A stretch of 64,000 nt of DNA from Alteromonadaceae bacterium M269 (GTDB lineage Bacteria; Pseudomonadota; Gammaproteobacteria; Enterobacterales; Alteromonadaceae), in contig SMNZ01000002.1 in NCBI GenBank assembly GCA_004353515.1, positions 558,001 to 622,000 of the forward strand, written 5' to 3'. Positions 29,153-37,495 of the stretch are shown in pieces. Made by a program: the position numbers and the translations under genes. The notes under the pieces were generated by a model, which was not told where the DNA came from, made no database searches, and saw only the letters and a program-made list of their open reading frames with translations. Every line of letters begins with the position of its first letter. Within the stretch, counting starts at the first letter, position 1.

Positions 29153-29290
29153 GTATATACCTGAAAAATCCAACGGATATTCAAGAGATAACTTAAGTAT
29201 ATACATTCAATATCTTTAGTCAACAATTTAATTTTTCTGTAGCCTTTATGTAATAAATCTGTAACATAAATACTGTATTGAAGTATATAC
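29153..29290. repeat. Three GTATATACATT repeats, operator candidates
   Basis: The palindrome GTATATAC occurs at 29153-29160, 29197-29204 and 29283-29290. Each is extended to GTATATACATT, the first copy in the opposite orientation and the other two preceded by AA. An additional CTTAAGTAT relative lies at 29298-29306 in reverse. The second copy overlaps the -10 of the leftward promoter and the third overlaps a TATATA -10 candidate for the rightward gene. The arrangement fits binding by the small ribbon-helix-helix protein encoded alongside. Confidence 0.7.
29196..29223 (-). promoter_or_regulatory. Sigma70 promoter of the TonB-domain gene
   Basis: TTGACT (29223-29218), 16 bases, TATACT (29201-29196) on the minus strand. 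It would start transcription near 29189 and give a leader of about 70 bases. The -10 falls within a GTATATAC repeat. Confidence 0.65.
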
Positions 29291-29341
29291 ATTATAGATA
29301 CTTAAGAATTATGTGGATAAGTCCCACACCCGAAGAACTAC

Positions 29342-29509
29342 ATGAAAAATAAACCTGAAAAAAAAGATAATCAGAAGAATAGTCAGCTTATTATTCGGAT
29401 AAAGAAGGAAGAGCGGGACGCATTTGTTGAATTGTGTGACGATTTAGATACAAGTGCAGCCAGAGAGGTTCGGCACTTTATTCGTGACTTTTTGAAAAAA
29501 CATCAGTAG
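29342..29509 (+). CDS. Small ribbon-helix-helix DNA-binding protein
   Basis: A 55-residue basic protein with a charged start (MKNKPEKKDNQKN) followed by SQLIIRIKKEERDAFVELCDDLDTSAAREVRHFIRDFLKKHQ. The pattern strand (SQLIIRIKKEE), helix (RDAFVELCDDLD), turn with TSAAREV and second helix (RHFIRDFLKKH) is that of Arc/MetJ-type ribbon-helix-helix proteins, which bind DNA as dimers through the strand. It begins 52 bases after the last GTATATAC repeat and diverges from the TonB-domain gene, so autoregulation together with control of that gene is the simple reading. No toxin partner is seen. Confidence 0.78.
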   Translation: MKNKPEKKDNQKNSQLIIRIKKEERDAFVELCDDLDTSAAREVRHFIRDFLKKHQ

Positions 29510-30106
29510 TAAAGTTAGCCTCAACAGAACACGCATATTTAAAGGAGATTTTCGGAGATTGGAACAAAAGGTAAATAACCTATTCGATCTCCCTCAGCCT
29601 ACCCCCAATCATATCGTTGGTTCCTTACATCAATTATCACTGTAAATAAAAGCAAAATTACATTACCCGTCCCGTGAATTTCTTTGATTGAACACATTAA
29701 ATTAGAGGGAGGTAATTCGTAGTTAAGGTGTAAAGGATTGTATTGTTTACTTTCCGAATATGCCTAGAGATCAAAAATAGCAATTGTTAATTCCAACGGT
29801 AATAGAAGCCTTAACCATCAAATATAAGCTCAATATTGCCAATAAAAACCGAATTACAAGACTACTGAATGGGCCACCGATACCCTGACTCCTTGCTGCT
29901 CCAAAAGCATTAGATGAAAGCTATTAGGAATTGTTACGCCGTTGTCTTAAAAGCGACATATAACTGAAAAATACCGTGTTGGTTTAATAATTTACCATAC
30001 TGTTAAAGTTTTATGACACCGACTTGTTGTAACAAAACCGTCATCTGTTGAAAGTAATCTGTGCGCCGAATTCTGATAACCAACTAAATTCCTCTTGGAG
30101 CACTTG
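29510..30106. other. Intergenic region, mostly unexplained
   Basis: This 597-base spacer separates the ribbon-helix-helix gene from the lipoprotein gene. The right end carries the Pho-box-like sites listed separately. A 28-codon frame starting with TTG at 29559 behind an AGGAG is visible but unsupported. The middle is AT-rich with scattered stops in all frames, and may be decayed sequence. Confidence 0.5.
30001..30060 (+). promoter_or_regulatory. Possible Pho-regulated promoter of the lipoprotein-receptor pair
   Basis: On the minus strand, 30019-30001 reads GTGTCATAAAACTTTAACA, matching the Pho box at 16 of 19 positions. On the plus strand TTGTAACAAAACCGTCATC (30027-30045) matches at 14 of 19, with TAATCT (30055-30060) nine bases downstream as a -10. 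Either site could bind PhoB; the plus-strand one has the correct geometry for the lipoprotein gene. Confidence 0.45.
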
Positions 30107-31891
30107 ATGGAACTCAAAGATTTATACAAAGTTTCTGCAATCGCAGTAGCGTTAGGACTTACCGCCTGTGGCGGCGGTGATATTAACTTGGATGCTAGCT
30201 CTGTTGATAACTCAACAGATAACAGTACAACTACAACTACAACTCCAACGACTCCGACTGAAGAAACCAATCCTTGTGCTTCATATGTTGATGAAGTTGG
30301 TGTAACACAGCAAGGTGATGTTGAAGATGACGTCAACTGCCGTTACAACGCACAGTTTGTAAGTTCTTCAAATGAAATTCTTACAAACGTTACTTTTGAA
30401 GAGCTTCCAAATGGTGGTGCTCACATCTTCAACGAGAGCCTTTATATTGGCGAAAACTTCTCTTCTTTAGCTGATGCAACTACCGCAGGTATCAGCCGAG
30501 GCGGTGATGGTCCTACATTATTTATTGAAGCTGGTGCGACATTAGCATTCCAACCTGCTCGCGCACTAGTTATTAACCGCGGTTCACAAATCCGCGCAGA
30601 AGGTACTGCAGCAAACCCAATTACTATTACGTCAGAAACTGATGTAGACAACCAAGTTACTCCAGAAGCGACACAGGAATGGGGCGGTGTTGTTATTAAC
30701 GGTTTTGGTTTTACTAACGCATGTCAATACATGCCTGGCTGGAACTTTGAGCCAAATACGGACAACAGTAACCCTCTTACTCTTGTAACGGGTACGGATT
30801 GCTCTATCGCAGTTGAAGGCCTTATCGGAAACGATGAGTCAAACTTCGGTGGTTCTCTTCCAGAAGATAACTCTGGTGTACTGAACTATGTTGTTGTTAA
30901 GCACGCCGGTGCAGCGCTTTCTCCAGGTAATGAGCTTAACGGTATCACTTTTGGTGCTGTTGGTAGCCAAACACAACTATCTAACATTGAAATTTACTCA
31001 AATGTAGATGACGGTATCGAGTTCTTCGGCGGTGGCGCTGACATGACAAACTATGTTGCTGTTTACGTGCAAGACGATTCAATCGATATCGATGATGGTT
31101 ACTACGGAACAATCAACAATGCATTAGTTGTTCAAGGTGGCGGTCTAGATACATCTGTAGGTTCTCGTACAGGTGCACACTGTATCGAATCTGATGGTGC
31201 TTCTGCTCGTAACGAAAATGACGTTTTCGACGAAGATTACCTAAGTCGCGCAACTATTAATAACTTAACTTGTATTAGCTCTGCGAAAGACCGTGGTACT
31301 GCTGGTAACGGTGATGGCGGTGCAGGTGTGAACTTCGAAGAAGGTCACATAATCTCTGTTAACAACTCTATCATCACAACTGCTTATGCAGGTGACGATA
31401 CATCTGAAAACAACAACTACTGCTTCCAAGCAGAAGATGGTTTAGATGCTATTCAGCTTGCAGCGGGCCTACTAACTTTCGATGGTAACCTATTCGTATG
31501 TCCGGACTTGACTGCAAATAGCAGCCGCGATGCACTTAGCTTAACTGTTGACACGACAGACCCACAATATGTTGAAGCACTAACTCGTCGTGCTGATGGC
31601 GCAGCTGGTCCTTTCACTGGTCCTGCAGTTAACTTCCTAACTGATACTGGTAACGTTCTATCAAATGCACTTGTACGTGCAGATGAAGGCGTAACAACTA
31701 ATGTTCTTAATGGTTTCCTGGCAGTTCCTGTTGCAGATATCTTAGTTGAAGGTGCTCCGCTTCCGGCTGGATTTGCACAACCTGGTGCAACCTTTACTAA
31801 CGCTGATTTGGTATGGACATTCGGTCTACTAGATGGTTCTCGTAGCCAACCTTTATGGTTTGAAGACGGCCAAACACCTGGGCCTCGTTAA
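30107..31891 (+). CDS. Surface lipoprotein with beta-helix-like repeats
   Basis: A 594-residue predicted lipoprotein: signal peptide ending in the lipobox LTAC with C21, then a Gly/Asp start and a Thr/Pro-rich linker (about 37-52). The rest is rich in short Asn/Gly/Asp turns and strand repeats, such as PTLFIEAGATLAFQPARALVINRGSQIRAEGTAANPITITSE, GVLNYVVVKHAGAAL, and INNALVVQGGGLD, which suggest a right-handed parallel beta-helix. Cysteine pairs are scattered. I do not recognise a catalytic motif. GGAG at 30098-30101 supports this ATG. It precedes a TonB-dependent receptor by 96 bases, so a receptor-associated surface lipoprotein capturing the ligand is the likeliest role. Confidence 0.75.
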   Translation: MELKDLYKVSAIAVALGLTACGGGDINLDASSVDNSTDNSTTTTTTPTTPTEETNPCASYVDEVGVTQQGDVEDDVNCRYNAQFVSSSNEILTNVTFEELPNGGAHIFNESLYIGENFSSLADATTAGISRGGDGPTLFIEAGATLAFQPARALVINRGSQIRAEGTAANPITITSETDVDNQVTPEATQEWGGVVINGFGFTNACQYMPGWNFEPNTDNSNPLTLVTGTDCSIAVEGLIGNDESNFGGSLPEDNSGVLNYVVVKHAGAALSPGNELNGITFGAVGSQTQLSNIEIYSNVDDGIEFFGGGADMTNYVAVYVQDDSIDIDDGYYGTINNALVVQGGGLDTSVGSRTGAHCIESDGASARNENDVFDEDYLSRATINNLTCISSAKDRGTAGNGDGGAGVNFEEGHIISVNNSIITTAYAGDDTSENNNYCFQAEDGLDAIQLAAGLLTFDGNLFVCPDLTANSSRDALSLTVDTTDPQYVEALTRRADGAAGPFTGPAVNFLTDTGNVLSNALVRADEGVTTNVLNGFLAVPVADILVEGAPLPAGFAQPGATFTNADLVWTFGLLDGSRSQPLWFEDGQTPGPR

Positions 31892-31924
31892 TTAGCGCTC
31901 ATTCCTTTTTGAGTAGCCAGTCTT

Positions 31925-31951
31925 AGAAGGGTGCTTAGTTGCGCCCTTTCT
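31925..31951 (+). terminator. Weak hairpin between lipoprotein and receptor genes
   Basis: AAGGGTGC (31927-31934) pairs with GCGCCCTT (31941-31948) through one G-U pair, and flanking bases extend it. There is only a poor U-run, so it may reduce but not block read-through into the receptor gene. Confidence 0.45.
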
Positions 31952-31987
31952 TATGTAAGTACCAAATAATTATTAAGATCTAAACTG

Positions 31988-34765
31988 ATGAAAACGAATA
32001 GAAAATCTTTGAAAGCTAGTCGCGTGGCATTTCCACTTAGCTTACTTTCGGTTGCAATTTCTGCTTCTGTTTTTGCCCAGACTGAAGCCGAGCAAGCACG
32101 AGCTGTTACAGAACAAATAGTGGAAGTTCAGCGTGTTGAGCGCATACAAGTTTTAGGAAGAACAAGAAGTGCAGCTGAAGAAACAGTGCTTGAGCGATTA
32201 GAGGCGGATAGTGTAGTAGACCTTCTAAGTGCAGACCAGATTGCTAGGGTTGGAGACACAAATGTTGCAGATTCACTTCGTCGTGTACCTGGCTTAACGC
32301 TGGTAGATGGCAAGTTTGTGTACATTCGTGGCTTAGGCGAAAGATACTCATCAGCAACGTTGAACGGTGCTACTGTGCCTTCTCCAGATCTTACTCGTAA
32401 CGTTATCCCATTAGATATCTTCCCCACAGCGATTGTTGAGTCCTTATCTGTACAAAAAGGCTACTCAGCGAATAGAGGTGCAGCGTTTGGTGGCGGTGCG
32501 ATTGATATTCGCACAACATCCATTCCAGACGGCTTTGTCGGTTATATTGGTGCTAGTGGTGGGGCCAATAGTATTTCTGATGAGTACTTAGATTATCCTG
32601 GTGGTAACGATTTTGGTGACGAAGATGGTTCTCGAGCACTTTCTTCTGACATTACTAATACGCTGAATACGACTTTTATTAATGGTGGTGATTTCGACCT
32701 TAGCGCAAACGCTATCCAACAAACGGCTGCTAGAAATGGCTCACCTATTAGCTTAGCGCAAGCAGAAAACCTTAATAGGCAGCTTGCAACAACCATAGGT
32801 CGCGACTTAGACGTTTCTTTAAACGATAGATCGGTACAAGACTGGAGCTTCAGTGGTGGTATCGGTGATGCTATCGATATTGGCACTGAGTGGACTCTTA
32901 GTGGATTGGCAACGTTTAACTACGGTGAATCAATCCGTACACAAGAGCGTATCAATCGACGCTTAGAAGAGCCTGAAGAAGAGTTTATAGAACAAACTAA
33001 ATCTACTCAAAACGCAAGCCTAACTGTTACAGCGGGTGCAGCGTTAAAATGGGGTAGCGAGCATACGCTTGAGAATAAGAACTTCTTTATCAGAAATACC
33101 GATGATGAAACTTTCTTGTCTGATGAATTCAATGATACCAGTGGTTTTAGTTCAGGTAACGGTTTCCGTAACTTCCAAGGTATTTTCGAACAACGTGAAT
33201 TAGAAGTGTACCAGTTTTCAGGTAAACACATATTCTCTGATGACACACTAGGCTTAGTAGGTTGGGAAGATTCATTCCTTAATGGCCTCGAGTTGAATTG
33301 GTTCTTCTCTGACTCAACTGCAACGACTGAAATCCCTAATTCATTTTCAGCTGTCGCTGTTTTTGATAGAGATGTTGATACTGGTGTTATCAGTAACGTT
33401 AATCTCGCGTTGGGTGGTATTGCCAGTAACGGTCTCCAGTTTGAAAACCTTGATCTTGAAGATGAGTTAGAAAGTTCTGGTTTTGATCTGAAGTTGCCAC
33501 TTTACGCAGGTGATTTCATTATTGAACTCAGTGGTGGTGGTCGCGTAGATAAGCGAGCGCGTATTTCAAATCAGTTGAATTTTACTATTGACGGTAACTC
33601 AGCAAACAACACTTTTGTCACTGATTCTATTTCACAGCGTTTTTCTGACGATAATATTTTGAATCCTGACCTTGGATTTGAAATCGCTCTTGAAAATACC
33701 GATTTTGGTCCAAGCTTAGCGGCGACGCAGGTCGATGCAGCCTATGGTCAAGTCGATATTGATTGGAATGGGAAATTCTATCTTGTAGCAGGTTTGCGTT
33801 ACGAAGATTATCGTCAAGTGAGTGCGATTTTTAATCCGCTTGCACTGAATAGCCCTGTACTACCTGATTTGGATCCAGCAACTCTGAATGCAGATGAGCC
33901 TCTGCCGGGCGTATTCCAGGATGATGACTTTTATCCTTCAGTATCCTTAAAATATAGTTTCGATGACGTCATTGGTGATACATGGAACCTTCGTTTGGGC
34001 TGGAGTGAAACTGTTGTTCGCCCAGACTTGCGTGAGATTGTTGATACGTCTTATCGTGACCCGGTCACTGATTTTATTATCTCAGGTAGCTCTGATGTAA
34101 CGCCTTCGGAAATTACAAACTTAGATTTCCGCTCAGAATGGTACTTTGACAACAGCAATAGCCTTACTGTCAGTTTATTCCATAAAGATATTGTTAATCC
34201 TATAGAGATATTGGCGGAAACAGCTCAAGGTAATGAATTACGAGCGAACGTGCTTAACGTTGGCGAAGCTGAAGTTGCGGGTGTTGAAGTAGAATGGCTT
34301 CTGAACTTAGATTTCCTAGGTGATTTAGGTACGTTGTTCTTCATCCAAGGGAACTATACAAATCTCTTCACCAATGAAATTGATTTGGGAGATGCAATAA
34401 GCGACGCGACCAATCGCCAAAGACAGCTCACACAAGCTTCAGACAATGTTGTTAACTTTGTTCTAGGATTTGATTCGGATCATGGTAAACACTCGGCAGG
34501 CTTGGCGTTTAATACTTTCTCTGAGCGTGTCTTTATCTCGGGTGCTGGTGGTTTTGCAGACTCGTTTGAGCAACCGTTTGACTCTCTTGATTTCACCTAT
34601 ACGTACTTTATTACAGAACAGCTGCAATTGAAGTTTAAAGCTAGAAACTTACTCGATGACTTCAATGAAATTACTCAAGATAATGGTGAAGGTGTTGATG
34701 TTGTTCGTTTCCAACAGGATGTTGGACAGTCATACAGTTTGAGCCTTCGCTATCAGTTCTATTAA
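31988..34765 (+). CDS. TonB-dependent outer membrane receptor
   Basis: A 925-residue energised outer-membrane transporter. Signal peptide residues 1-30 (ending SVFAQ), a TonB-box-like VERIQVLG near 50-57, the plug domain (about 65-190, with LRRVPGLTLVDGKFVYIRGLGERYSSATLNGATVPSPD and VESLSVQKGYSANRGAAFGGGAIDIRT), and a 22-strand barrel ending in the aromatic SLRYQFY. The plug type matches large receptors of marine gammaproteobacteria whose ligands are often unassigned. Its position after the lipoprotein and near phoBR, together with possible Pho boxes upstream, points to a phosphorus-containing ligand, but that is inference. No iron-siderophore genes are nearby. Confidence 0.9.
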   Translation: MKTNRKSLKASRVAFPLSLLSVAISASVFAQTEAEQARAVTEQIVEVQRVERIQVLGRTRSAAEETVLERLEADSVVDLLSADQIARVGDTNVADSLRRVPGLTLVDGKFVYIRGLGERYSSATLNGATVPSPDLTRNVIPLDIFPTAIVESLSVQKGYSANRGAAFGGGAIDIRTTSIPDGFVGYIGASGGANSISDEYLDYPGGNDFGDEDGSRALSSDITNTLNTTFINGGDFDLSANAIQQTAARNGSPISLAQAENLNRQLATTIGRDLDVSLNDRSVQDWSFSGGIGDAIDIGTEWTLSGLATFNYGESIRTQERINRRLEEPEEEFIEQTKSTQNASLTVTAGAALKWGSEHTLENKNFFIRNTDDETFLSDEFNDTSGFSSGNGFRNFQGIFEQRELEVYQFSGKHIFSDDTLGLVGWEDSFLNGLELNWFFSDSTATTEIPNSFSAVAVFDRDVDTGVISNVNLALGGIASNGLQFENLDLEDELESSGFDLKLPLYAGDFIIELSGGGRVDKRARISNQLNFTIDGNSANNTFVTDSISQRFSDDNILNPDLGFEIALENTDFGPSLAATQVDAAYGQVDIDWNGKFYLVAGLRYEDYRQVSAIFNPLALNSPVLPDLDPATLNADEPLPGVFQDDDFYPSVSLKYSFDDVIGDTWNLRLGWSETVVRPDLREIVDTSYRDPVTDFIISGSSDVTPSEITNLDFRSEWYFDNSNSLTVSLFHKDIVNPIEILAETAQGNELRANVLNVGEAEVAGVEVEWLLNLDFLGDLGTLFFIQGNYTNLFTNEIDLGDAISDATNRQRQLTQASDNVVNFVLGFDSDHGKHSAGLAFNTFSERVFISGAGGFADSFEQPFDSLDFTYTYFITEQLQLKFKARNLLDDFNEITQDNGEGVDVVRFQQDVGQSYSLSLRYQFY

Positions 34766-34792
34766 CAGTTAAGTCGAAGCTTTATTAGATAC

Positions 34793-34819
34793 AAAAGCCG
34801 CTATATAGCGGCTTTTTTG
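34793..34819 (+). terminator. Rho-independent terminator after the receptor gene
   Basis: AAAAGCCGCTAT and ATAGCGGCTTTTTT form an essentially loopless 10- to 12-bp palindrome with a T-run at 34813-34818. Confidence 0.9.
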
Positions 34820-35042
34820 TGCCTGCCTTATGGCTAAAACTTCCTTTGAATAATGAGGGCAAGAATAATCATTGGAAATACAGCTAGCACCCAGAAGTTT
34901 TCAGGAACAAAAGATGTCAGTTGGCTATTTTCTTTGACACACAGAAGCAGCTAGATTAGGTTTGAACACAGTGTATGTACTTGAATTGAGTCATTTGTTT
35001 GTATTGGACTCAGCAGATCTTTAGATGGAATGAATCAATTTA

Positions 35043-36494
35043 ATGATAAAAGAAGAGACCGCGAGTATTTTATTTGTCGACGATGAAGCGAGTATATTGA
35101 ACTCGCTGAAACGTGTTGTGAGAGATTTGCCTTTTACTATTTATACGGCTAACTCTGGAGAAGAGGGGCTAGAAGTTCTTAGTGATCATAGTATCGACTT
35201 AGTCATTTCTGACAAAAACATGCCTGGTATGAGTGGAAATGAGTTTCTGCAGGAAGTGGCCGATAGATGGCCGGAAACTGTGCGTATTATGCTGACTGCA
35301 TACACTGAGTTAAATGATGTTATTCACGTGATTAACGAAGGAAAAATTTGGGGGTATATTCGGAAGCCGTGGGATAATCACGAGCTTAAACTCAATATCC
35401 AACAAGCGATGAACTATAGGGAAATACTAGCAGAGAGAAGCCTTCTTAAGCATTCATTGGAAAAGATAAAATCCAAGCGGAAACGCAATTTTATGGGATT
35501 TATCGGTCAGTCTTCCCGAATGCAATTCGTTTACGATGCGATTGAGTTAAGTGCTTCTAGCTTTGCTTCCGTCTTCATCACGGGTAAGAGCGGAACAGGT
35601 AAAGAGTTAGCTGCTGCCGCTATTCACGAACTCAGTCCGAGAAAAGAGAAGCCCTTTGTTTGTTTAAACTGCGCGGCTATCCCCTCTGAGTTGATGGAGT
35701 CGGAAATCTTCGGACACGTGAAAGGTTCCTTCTCTGGAGCCATCTCAAATCGCGATGGTGCAGCAACTCAAGCAGATGGCGGCACGCTATTTTTAGACGA
35801 ACTTGGTGAAATGGATATTTCGCTCCAGGCTAAAATACTGAGATTTATTCAGACAGGTACCTTCCAGAAAGTGGGTAGCAATAAGCTGGAAAAAGTTGAT
35901 GTTAGGTTTGTGAGTGCGACCAATCGCAACCCGGTAGAAGCGATATCTGAAGGGTTATTACGTGAAGATCTCTATTACCGGCTGAATGTCATTGCTATCG
36001 ATTTACCTTCACTTAAAGAGCGGGAGAGTGATGCTAGTCAGATCGCAAACTTTTTTACTACGCATTTTAGTGATCTAGAGAAAAAGGTTTTCGTTGGGTT
36101 ATCATCGGATGCTGAAAAACTCGTTAATCATTATGATTGGCCCGGCAATGTGCGTCAGTTGGAGAATACTATTCATAGCGCCATAGTGATGTCCGAAGGC
36201 CCGTTGTTGACGGAAAAAGATTTAGGCCGACAACTTCAACTTGCTGATAAAGAATTGTACGAGTATATCAACAAGAGCAACCTGAGTTTTATGCCGCAGG
36301 CCCCTGTAAATGGGCAGGAAAACGATATCACCGTAACCTCAAATGATAATGGGATAAGACCTCTAGCAGAAGTAGAGCGCATCGCTATTGAGCATGCAAT
36401 TGCTGCCTGTGAAGATAATGTTGCTAAAGCCGCAGGGCTTCTCGAAGTTAGCCCCTCAACCTTGTATCGCAAAATTCAGCAATGGCAAGGTTGA
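35043..36494 (+). CDS. Sigma54-type response regulator with altered GAFTGA loop
   Basis: A 483-residue NtrC-like regulator: receiver domain with phosphoacceptor D57 (LVISDKNMPG) and an IRKPW end, AAA+ domain with Walker A GKSGTGKE (181-188) and Walker B LFLDE (249-253), and a C-terminal Fis-type helix-turn-helix (NVAKAAGLLEVSPSTLYRKIQQW). The loop that contacts sigma54, normally GAFTGA, reads GSFSGA at 228-233. A Thr to Ser change there may keep partial activity. There is no adjacent histidine kinase. The receiver type with KPW is common in two-component proteins of the RpfG kind. Its targets are unknown; the convergent neighbours are polysaccharide genes. Confidence 0.9.
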   Translation: MIKEETASILFVDDEASILNSLKRVVRDLPFTIYTANSGEEGLEVLSDHSIDLVISDKNMPGMSGNEFLQEVADRWPETVRIMLTAYTELNDVIHVINEGKIWGYIRKPWDNHELKLNIQQAMNYREILAERSLLKHSLEKIKSKRKRNFMGFIGQSSRMQFVYDAIELSASSFASVFITGKSGTGKELAAAAIHELSPRKEKPFVCLNCAAIPSELMESEIFGHVKGSFSGAISNRDGAATQADGGTLFLDELGEMDISLQAKILRFIQTGTFQKVGSNKLEKVDVRFVSATNRNPVEAISEGLLREDLYYRLNVIAIDLPSLKERESDASQIANFFTTHFSDLEKKVFVGLSSDAEKLVNHYDWPGNVRQLENTIHSAIVMSEGPLLTEKDLGRQLQLADKELYEYINKSNLSFMPQAPVNGQENDITVTSNDNGIRPLAEVERIAIEHAIAACEDNVAKAAGLLEVSPSTLYRKIQQWQG

Positions 36495-36511
36495 GAGAGC
36501 ACCTTAAGGCT

Positions 36512-37375
36512 TCATAAAGCTTTGTGCGAGTTCAACACTTTTGTGGGCTTTCTTGAGGTAATGGGTTTAGTGTGGGTGAAACGACTCAACTGATATGAGA
36601 ACCAACGACATGCGTTGTTTAGGTAATAGTTTAGGCGGTCTGCCAGCGGAAACTTCATTGTTAAACCCGGCTGAAAGTAAAAGCAGTCATCCGCTTTTGT
36701 TAGGCCGTCGACGATAGATTGATTGTTAACGTGTAAGTATTGCATAGGGCCTTTGAGTTTAATTTTTTGATGGGCCCCGATTTGCTCTGGCGTTCTTTCA
36801 GCATAATGTAAGCAGACAGGGGATGGGTGATATAAGTTCGAACAGAAAGGCGGCACTTTGTCCCCAATTTCTTTTACCCAATTTTCTGATGGACAGTTTC
36901 TAAAAAAGCGAGGCTCCCTCCACTTTATTCGATAATAGCGGCGCCTCTGAACAATGCTAAGCATTTGGTTTTCGTTTTCGTAGTTTTGTAAATCTCTGTC
37001 GGTAAAATAGAAGTGAGCTTGCCAAACACGCATTTGATTTTTATAGCGCTGCATTGCTTTCACTAGCATTGGACGTGGATCTTCAGCGAGTAACTCAGCA
37101 GGATCCAAAATATACCACCAGTCAGATGCAGAGAATTGCTGGTGGAACTGATTGTAAATGTAACTCCTGAACTGCCCTCTATTCGCCTCTTGGTTTTTAG
37201 GAACAACTTGAATGCGTGGGTCACGTCCTGCTTGTTGTTTTACAAGCTCGATACTTCCATCAGTTGAAAAGTGATCTAGGACGTAAATATTGTCGCAGAA
37301 CTTGAGTGCGTGGTTGAGTGAATCTTGGATGATGTCAGCTTCATTTTGTATAATACATATGGCGTTTAACTTCAT
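36512..37375 (-). CDS. Glycosyltransferase family 2 protein
   Basis: A 287-residue cytosolic glycosyltransferase with the GT-A start MKLNAICIIQNEADIIQDSLNHALKFCDNIYVLDHFSTDGS and an acidic metal-binding segment DWWYILDPAELL near residue 85-96 in place of a classic DxD. The C-terminal half has basic and aromatic sequence (RRRYYRIKWREPRFF) and no membrane span. GAGG upstream at 37383-37386 sets the ATG. It follows the pyruvyl transferase gene in the same direction after 120 bases, so the two probably act on the same surface glycan. Donor and acceptor sugars cannot be read. Confidence 0.85.
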   Translation of the reverse strand: MKLNAICIIQNEADIIQDSLNHALKFCDNIYVLDHFSTDGSIELVKQQAGRDPRIQVVPKNQEANRGQFRSYIYNQFHQQFSASDWWYILDPAELLAEDPRPMLVKAMQRYKNQMRVWQAHFYFTDRDLQNYENENQMLSIVQRRRYYRIKWREPRFFRNCPSENWVKEIGDKVPPFCSNLYHPSPVCLHYAERTPEQIGAHQKIKLKGPMQYLHVNNQSIVDGLTKADDCFYFQPGLTMKFPLADRLNYYLNNACRWFSYQLSRFTHTKPITSRKPTKVLNSHKAL

Positions 37376-37495
37376 AACATTACCTCGTTATTAGCTGAGT
37401 ATATGGCTGGACGAAAATCTGGTTTATTGACGTGGCTTCCACAATCACGAAGAGTATGTGGAGAGGGTGAGTTACTGAATTGGTTCGTCATTGGT

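Noticed and set aside
29559-29645. A 28-codon frame starting with TTG behind AGGAG, downstream of the ribbon-helix-helix gene
   Set aside because: Too short, non-ATG start, no recognisable product; spacing to the ribosome site is long. Possibly a decayed gene start.
34846-34950. Minus-strand open stretch ending in a hydrophobic, basic-tailed peptide, like a membrane-anchor or sorting tail
   Set aside because: No start codon between the upstream stop and the hydrophobic part. At most a remnant of a lost gene.
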